Source of the DNA: Tritrichomonas musculus
Taxonomy: Eukaryota > Parabasalia > Tritrichomonadida > Tritrichomonadidae
DNA: 21,853 bases
Direction of reading: 5' to 3'
NCBI GenBank assembly: GCA_039105265.1
Contig: JAPFFF010000482.1
Span: 1-21,853, forward strand
Shown here: positions 18,044-21,853 of the stretch, piece after piece
How the letters are laid out: each line of letters starts with the position of its first letter
Numbering within the stretch: position 1 is the first letter of the stretch
Translations under genes and position numbers: made by a program
Notes under the pieces: generated by a model
Databases searched by the model: none
Told to the model about the DNA's origin: nothing
What the model saw: only the letters and a program-made list of their open reading frames with translations

Positions 18044-19498
18044 ATGGGATTCTTATCTTTTTGCTTTATTATTATAATTATTTTAATCATTCGTTATTTC
18101 CTCTTGAATTATTTACGCTCAACATTTCCTACATTTCCAACAAATCATGTTCCCGATGCAAATCCAGTTTTTCCAAAACATTTTCGATATGGAGTATCAA
18201 CAGCTGCTTATCAAATAGAAGCAGATATCCCACCATCAAACTGGTCGATGTGGGAACAGCAAACTGATCGCTTTGGAAACCCACGTGCTCCTCATGACCA
18301 AATTAAATGTGACGGATTTAATCGATTTTATCAAGACGTTTTATTAGCTCAAAAGATCGGATGCAAGTTTTATCGACTTTCATTTTGCTGGTCGCGTTTA
18401 AATCCTAGTCCAGGCCAATTTGATAACAACGTACTTACTACCTATCGCTCCTGGTTAATCAAAATCCGCGAACTTGGCATGGAACCCCTTCTTGTATTAT
18501 GGCACTTTGAACATCCAGCTTGGCTAGAAGAACGTGGATCAATAATTTCATCAGAATTTGTTCAACGATATTCAGAATATGTCGAATTTGTTATCAATGG
18601 TGTATCAGATGTTTGCACCTTTTACCATACTGTTAATGAACCTTTTGGTTATCTTATGTCCTCAATCATTGGTGATCTCTTTCCTCCTGGAAAAGGATCT
18701 CTTAAAGATTTTGTTGATGCCGCAGCCAACCTAATGCAATGCCATGCAAATGCTTATGCTATAATTCATCGTCACAATCCTACTGCACGTGTATCTTATG
18801 CAAAGAATATGGTTCCTGCATTTCCACGCCATGAATGGTCAGTTTTTGAACATATTTTAGCATACATAATGAATTATTATAATCGTATCGGCTTTACTGT
18901 TTTTCAAACTGGAAAGATTAACTTTTTATGGTACACTAGAGAAGTTAAAAATATAATAGGCACTCTTGATTTTATTTCAGTGAATCATTACTATTGCTTA
19001 TTTGCTACTCTAAACTATAAAGAATGGTCCACAGTTAATACGAATCGTTCTGATGAATCTAGCAATACAAATGCTAGCAAGGGCCGCGTTCCTTTCGTTT
19101 CTTACGGCGACTCTTTCTTACCAACAAGTGATTTTGGATGGGGAATGTCACCTGGATCTCTTTCAGCTACTGTTAAATGGACTCATGACAATTATAATAT
19201 TGATAAAAATTTGCCAATAATTGTTACCGAGCATGGTGCAGCTGATGTTGAAGATACAAAGAGGCAATGGTTCCTTAAAGAATCTCTTTTCCACTTAAGC
19301 ACTTTGGCAAACAATGGATACCCAATAATGGGATACATTCATTGGACACTTTTTGATAATTATGAATGGGTTGATGGAACAGATAAGAAATTTGGCCTAT
19401 ACGAAACAGATTTTCGGACATTAGAAAGGAGGCCAAGAAAATCAGCCGAGTTATTTGCTAAAATCGCAAACCTCCATAATAATAGGCCTGACTTCTAA
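18044..19498 (+). CDS. Glycoside hydrolase family 1 (beta-glucosidase-like), membrane/secretory form
   Basis: The 484-aa protein fits family 1 glycoside hydrolases, retaining enzymes that cleave beta-linked glucosides, galactosides or their phosphates. Residues 1-22 are strongly hydrophobic (MGFLSFCFIIIIILIIRYFL), so it is an export signal or a membrane anchor with a lumenal or extracellular catalytic domain. The N-terminal signature FRYGVSTAAYQIEAD is at 47-61. The acid/base is Glu199 in HTVNEP, and the nucleophile is Glu396 in IVTEHGA. HWTLFDNYEWVDG (433-445) and RRPRKSAELFAKI close the barrel. The family usual TENG is TEHG here, and the usual NYYT is NHYY. The exact substrate cannot be read. 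The start is the ATG giving the hydrophobic leader, about 38 nt after an initiator-like motif, and TAAA overlaps the stop. The catalytic pair is intact, so it is likely active. Confidence 0.95.
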   Translation: MGFLSFCFIIIIILIIRYFLLNYLRSTFPTFPTNHVPDANPVFPKHFRYGVSTAAYQIEADIPPSNWSMWEQQTDRFGNPRAPHDQIKCDGFNRFYQDVLLAQKIGCKFYRLSFCWSRLNPSPGQFDNNVLTTYRSWLIKIRELGMEPLLVLWHFEHPAWLEERGSIISSEFVQRYSEYVEFVINGVSDVCTFYHTVNEPFGYLMSSIIGDLFPPGKGSLKDFVDAAANLMQCHANAYAIIHRHNPTARVSYAKNMVPAFPRHEWSVFEHILAYIMNYYNRIGFTVFQTGKINFLWYTREVKNIIGTLDFISVNHYYCLFATLNYKEWSTVNTNRSDESSNTNASKGRVPFVSYGDSFLPTSDFGWGMSPGSLSATVKWTHDNYNIDKNLPIIVTEHGAADVEDTKRQWFLKESLFHLSTLANNGYPIMGYIHWTLFDNYEWVDGTDKKFGLYETDFRTLERRPRKSAELFAKIANLHNNRPDF

Positions 19499-19499
19499 A
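19496..19499 (+). promoter_or_regulatory. TAAA poly(A) signal overlapping the GH1 stop
   Basis: The TAA stop is followed by A, forming UAAA, the signal reported for Trichomonas vaginalis mRNAs. Inferred by analogy. Confidence 0.45.
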
Positions 19500-20333
19500 G
19501 ATAACATTATGATGTTTCTATACCCTATTATATTTAATATATTTTGAATGACCAATTCTTGTTATTAGGGCAAATGACATTTTTTTTACTTTTTTACCGA
19601 AAATATTCTTCAATTCATGCAATAGCTTTATTTACTACTTTTTTTATTCATAATTACTACCATATACATCATTGTTTTCTTTAAACGATAATCATTATTA
19701 TAATTACGAAAAATATATATTTTTATTATTTTAAAATTTATACTTTTTGATGCAGATTTACAAACAAGATAAAGGACAAATACATTCTAATCAAAAATAT
19801 TTAAACATTTACATATTAATTTTCACAAAAATGCCAAAAAAAATCAATTATTTAAGATGAAAAAAATTAACCATATTCATTTAACCATTTCATTGAATTT
19901 TGATTAATTATTTAAGATAAAAAACAATGTTGTTGAAATCATGCCTATTTTATTCATTTTATCATGCTAAAGCATTTTTATATGAGATTTTGTTTCAAGT
20001 TGGTTGTGATTTTGCCTTCAATTTTTGTGTACTCATATCGGTTTATTCTCTGAAAAATTTTAAAATCTTCGATTTATTCAATGATATTCAAAAGTAAAAA
20101 TAAAACCAATATATTAAATATATCTCAATATTTTTTAAAATTATCATATTTAAATATTATTTATATCTTTAATTTACTAATATATATAAGATAATTAATA
20201 ATTTGATTGATTTTGTTGGATATTGAATACAATAAAGATTAAAATACCAAAGATTTTATAAATCTTCTCCTTTTAAAAATTGTGATAATTCAATTTGAAT
20301 TTTTGATATATTATAATTAATCGAAAATTCATT
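19500..20333. other. Intergenic AT-rich DNA
   Basis: About 830 bp of AT-rich sequence without a supportable gene, RNA or ordered repeat. Short motifs such as AATTATTTAAGAT(G/A)AAAAA recur near 19844 and 19905 but no array forms. Confidence 0.65.
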
Positions 20334-20340
20334 TCACATT
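20334..20340 (+). promoter_or_regulatory. Initiator-like element of the DM15 gene
   Basis: TCACATT matches the trichomonad initiator consensus TCA-N-(A/T)-Y-Y. Its A lies 32 nt before the ATG at 20368, a typical short leader for this group. Confidence 0.5.
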
Positions 20341-20367
20341 GATTATTCGATAGCTTGAAGAAACAAG

Positions 20368-21549
20368 ATGACTGACTGGGAAATTTATAAAAGTAATGTT
20401 GATGATATGGAAATTGATACAGAAGAAGAAGACATGGGCCTCTATATGAACAATGATCAAGATGGAGAAGATACAAGCAGTTATAATGGCAATTATTATC
20501 AACGACAAGCACATAGTTATACTGCCAAAAATGAATATATGAGGAACATTGGGTCACCACATAGTGAAACCACCTCTGACAATGATGAACATATCAGGCA
20601 TGAATTCTTAGATAACGGGGTCTTTAATGAAGAGAAATATCAATCATTTAAAGAAAATGCAATTGAAGAAAGAGCTTCTTTAGGAGCAGGCAAATCACAT
20701 ATGATGAATATGCTATTTTGTTTCTGGTGCTTTTATCTTCGTGAACACTTTAATAATGATATGTACATTGATTTCTTAACATATGCTCGTGAAGACAGAT
20801 CATTAGGAGCAAATTATGGTATTCAATGCTTTTACAGATTCTGTTCTTATGGTCTTGAACAGTTTTGGAATCCAGAAGTTTATGAAGTATTTGAAGATGA
20901 AGCAATGTCAGATTATTGGAAAGGCAATAAATATGGACTTGAAAAATTTAAAGCATTCCATATAAATCAAAAGTATGACTTTCCAATTCCTATCAAACCA
21001 GAAACACAAAAAGAATTAGATAAGTATCCAACATGCCGTTCATTTAGAGAATCTCCTCCAATGAATGGCTTAAAATCACCAAGAAGAATTTCTGATTCAT
21101 CAAGAGTTACATTCAAATTTGGTTCAATGCCACAACCAAAATCCAAACAAACTCCACCACCACCACCTGCCAACAATAATCAACAACAAAAGAAGTCTAA
21201 AAATCATAAGAAAAATAAGAATAAGAATAAAAATAAATTTAATTATGTTCCACCTCAAAACAATACTGAAATGACCGAGAAAGAAAAAGAAGCAAATGAA
21301 AAGAAGAAGGAGTTAGAAAAAGCAAACTCACAAACAGAGGTTCATTCATTACCTGGAAAAGCATTGTACAGGCCACCTACTTTTTCAGAAGACAAGAAGG
21401 AACTTTTCCAAGCACCTCCTCAGATGTATAAACCAAAATACCATGGCAACAATAATCAGAAAAACATGGGACAAAAAGAGTGGACATTCGGAAAAGCACA
21501 ACCTCAATCATTGCCAAAAAATTCTTCTTTCAGAAGAAACAAATGGTAA
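20368..21549 (+). CDS. DM15-repeat protein related to the LARP1 C-terminus
   Basis: The 393-aa protein has an acidic N-terminus (1-90), a DM15 region (about 94-201) and a basic, low-complexity tail with polyproline and (KN)n runs. Three DM15 repeats are visible: LGAGKSHMMNMLFCFWCFYLR at about 105-125, LGANYGIQCFYRFCSYGLEQF at about 146-166 and KGNKYGLEKFKAF at about 185-197. In animal LARP1 this region binds the mRNA cap and 5'TOP motif. From memory of that work, the second repeat's Arg, cap-stacking Tyr and Glu are kept here (Arg157, Tyr161, Glu164). The first-repeat Arg position is Cys118, and the third-repeat Tyr position appears to be Asn200. No La motif or RRM is present, so it is not a full LARP1. 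A cytoplasmic mRNA-binding role is inferred. The start follows an initiator-like motif, and TAAA signals occur shortly after the stop. Confidence 0.88.
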   Translation: MTDWEIYKSNVDDMEIDTEEEDMGLYMNNDQDGEDTSSYNGNYYQRQAHSYTAKNEYMRNIGSPHSETTSDNDEHIRHEFLDNGVFNEEKYQSFKENAIEERASLGAGKSHMMNMLFCFWCFYLREHFNNDMYIDFLTYAREDRSLGANYGIQCFYRFCSYGLEQFWNPEVYEVFEDEAMSDYWKGNKYGLEKFKAFHINQKYDFPIPIKPETQKELDKYPTCRSFRESPPMNGLKSPRRISDSSRVTFKFGSMPQPKSKQTPPPPPANNNQQQKKSKNHKKNKNKNKNKFNYVPPQNNTEMTEKEKEANEKKKELEKANSQTEVHSLPGKALYRPPTFSEDKKELFQAPPQMYKPKYHGNNNQKNMGQKEWTFGKAQPQSLPKNSSFRRNKW

Positions 21550-21853
21550 TGCCATTGCGGAATAACGTGTATTATTAATTAAATTAAATAAAGAATAAAT
21601 AAATATGGAAATTTTGTAGTTAATGTTTTTGAAAATTTTCTTTTCGATGGAACTTTAAAAATAACATCTCAATGACATTATGCTTTATGATTTCTAGAAT
21701 TTTTTTTTATTGTTTTTTCATTATCACTTAATTTCTGCCATTTTACTGCAGCAAATCAATGTTGGAAAATTTTGAATAGAAAATTTGGTCAAATAAACAA
21801 TTATGATGATTTTAAAATAAATGTCGGAATTATGGGATGATGAACATCGAAAA
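21550..21853. other. 3' flank of the DM15 gene
   Basis: No gene is seen. ATTAAATTAAATAAAGAATAAAT, about 30 bp beyond the stop, supplies several TAAA words that could serve as the poly(A) signal, because here the stop itself is TAAT. The rest is AT-rich. Confidence 0.5.

Noticed and set aside
20273-21176. Minus-strand frames opposite the DM15 gene
   Set aside because: They are antisense shadows of a well-supported coding region.

Overview
The window looks like nuclear DNA of a parabasalid protist, probably a trichomonad close to Tritrichomonas or Trichomonas. The evidence is indirect. The DNA is very AT-rich, and no gene here needs an intron. Two host genes have a TCA(A/C)ATT initiator-like motif about 30-40 nt before the ATG. 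Several stop codons run directly into an A, giving the TAAA poly(A) signal known in Trichomonas. Transposon debris and minisatellites are abundant. The species assignment is inference.

Region 1 (about 1-8750) is almost entirely repeats. A very large inverted repeat has its left arm at 1-1792 (cut by the window edge), a 319-bp loop of 38/39-bp repeats, and its right arm at 2112-3835. Both arms carry the same short gene fragment, a 16-bp tandem array and a GTT/CAA-type array. The GTT array runs on to about 6430 and contains a ~984-bp segment duplicated 1139 bp downstream. A 20-bp array, a small 85-aa ORF, a minus-strand gene tail, a 17-bp array (7616-8272) and a degenerate GGATATATT array follow.

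Region 2 (8755-12300) is one intact 826-aa minus-strand gene of unrecognised family, preceded by a ~45-copy 14-bp array. Next to that array lie a GC-rich block of ~50-bp repeats and a pyrimidine tract. The fragment in the palindrome arms matches residues about 363-379 of this protein, and the gene tail at 7304-7597 matches its C-terminus. The window therefore holds one whole member and at least three partial copies of one family. It may belong to a large virus-like mobile element, but no polymerase, integrase, packaging ATPase or capsid gene was recognised, so this is not established.

Region 3 (12300-17400) is DNA-transposon territory. It has an intact 536-aa pogo/Tigger-type DDE transposase (plus strand), a 32-bp array just downstream of it, a 1.1-kb element with 21-bp inverted termini and TA flanks, and a decayed related transposase on the minus strand.

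Region 4 (18000-21853) is host-like. It has a family 1 glycoside hydrolase with an N-terminal membrane or signal segment, and a DM15-repeat protein related to the cap-binding end of LARP1 but without a La module. These two genes are independent monocistronic units and show no functional link to the repeat region.
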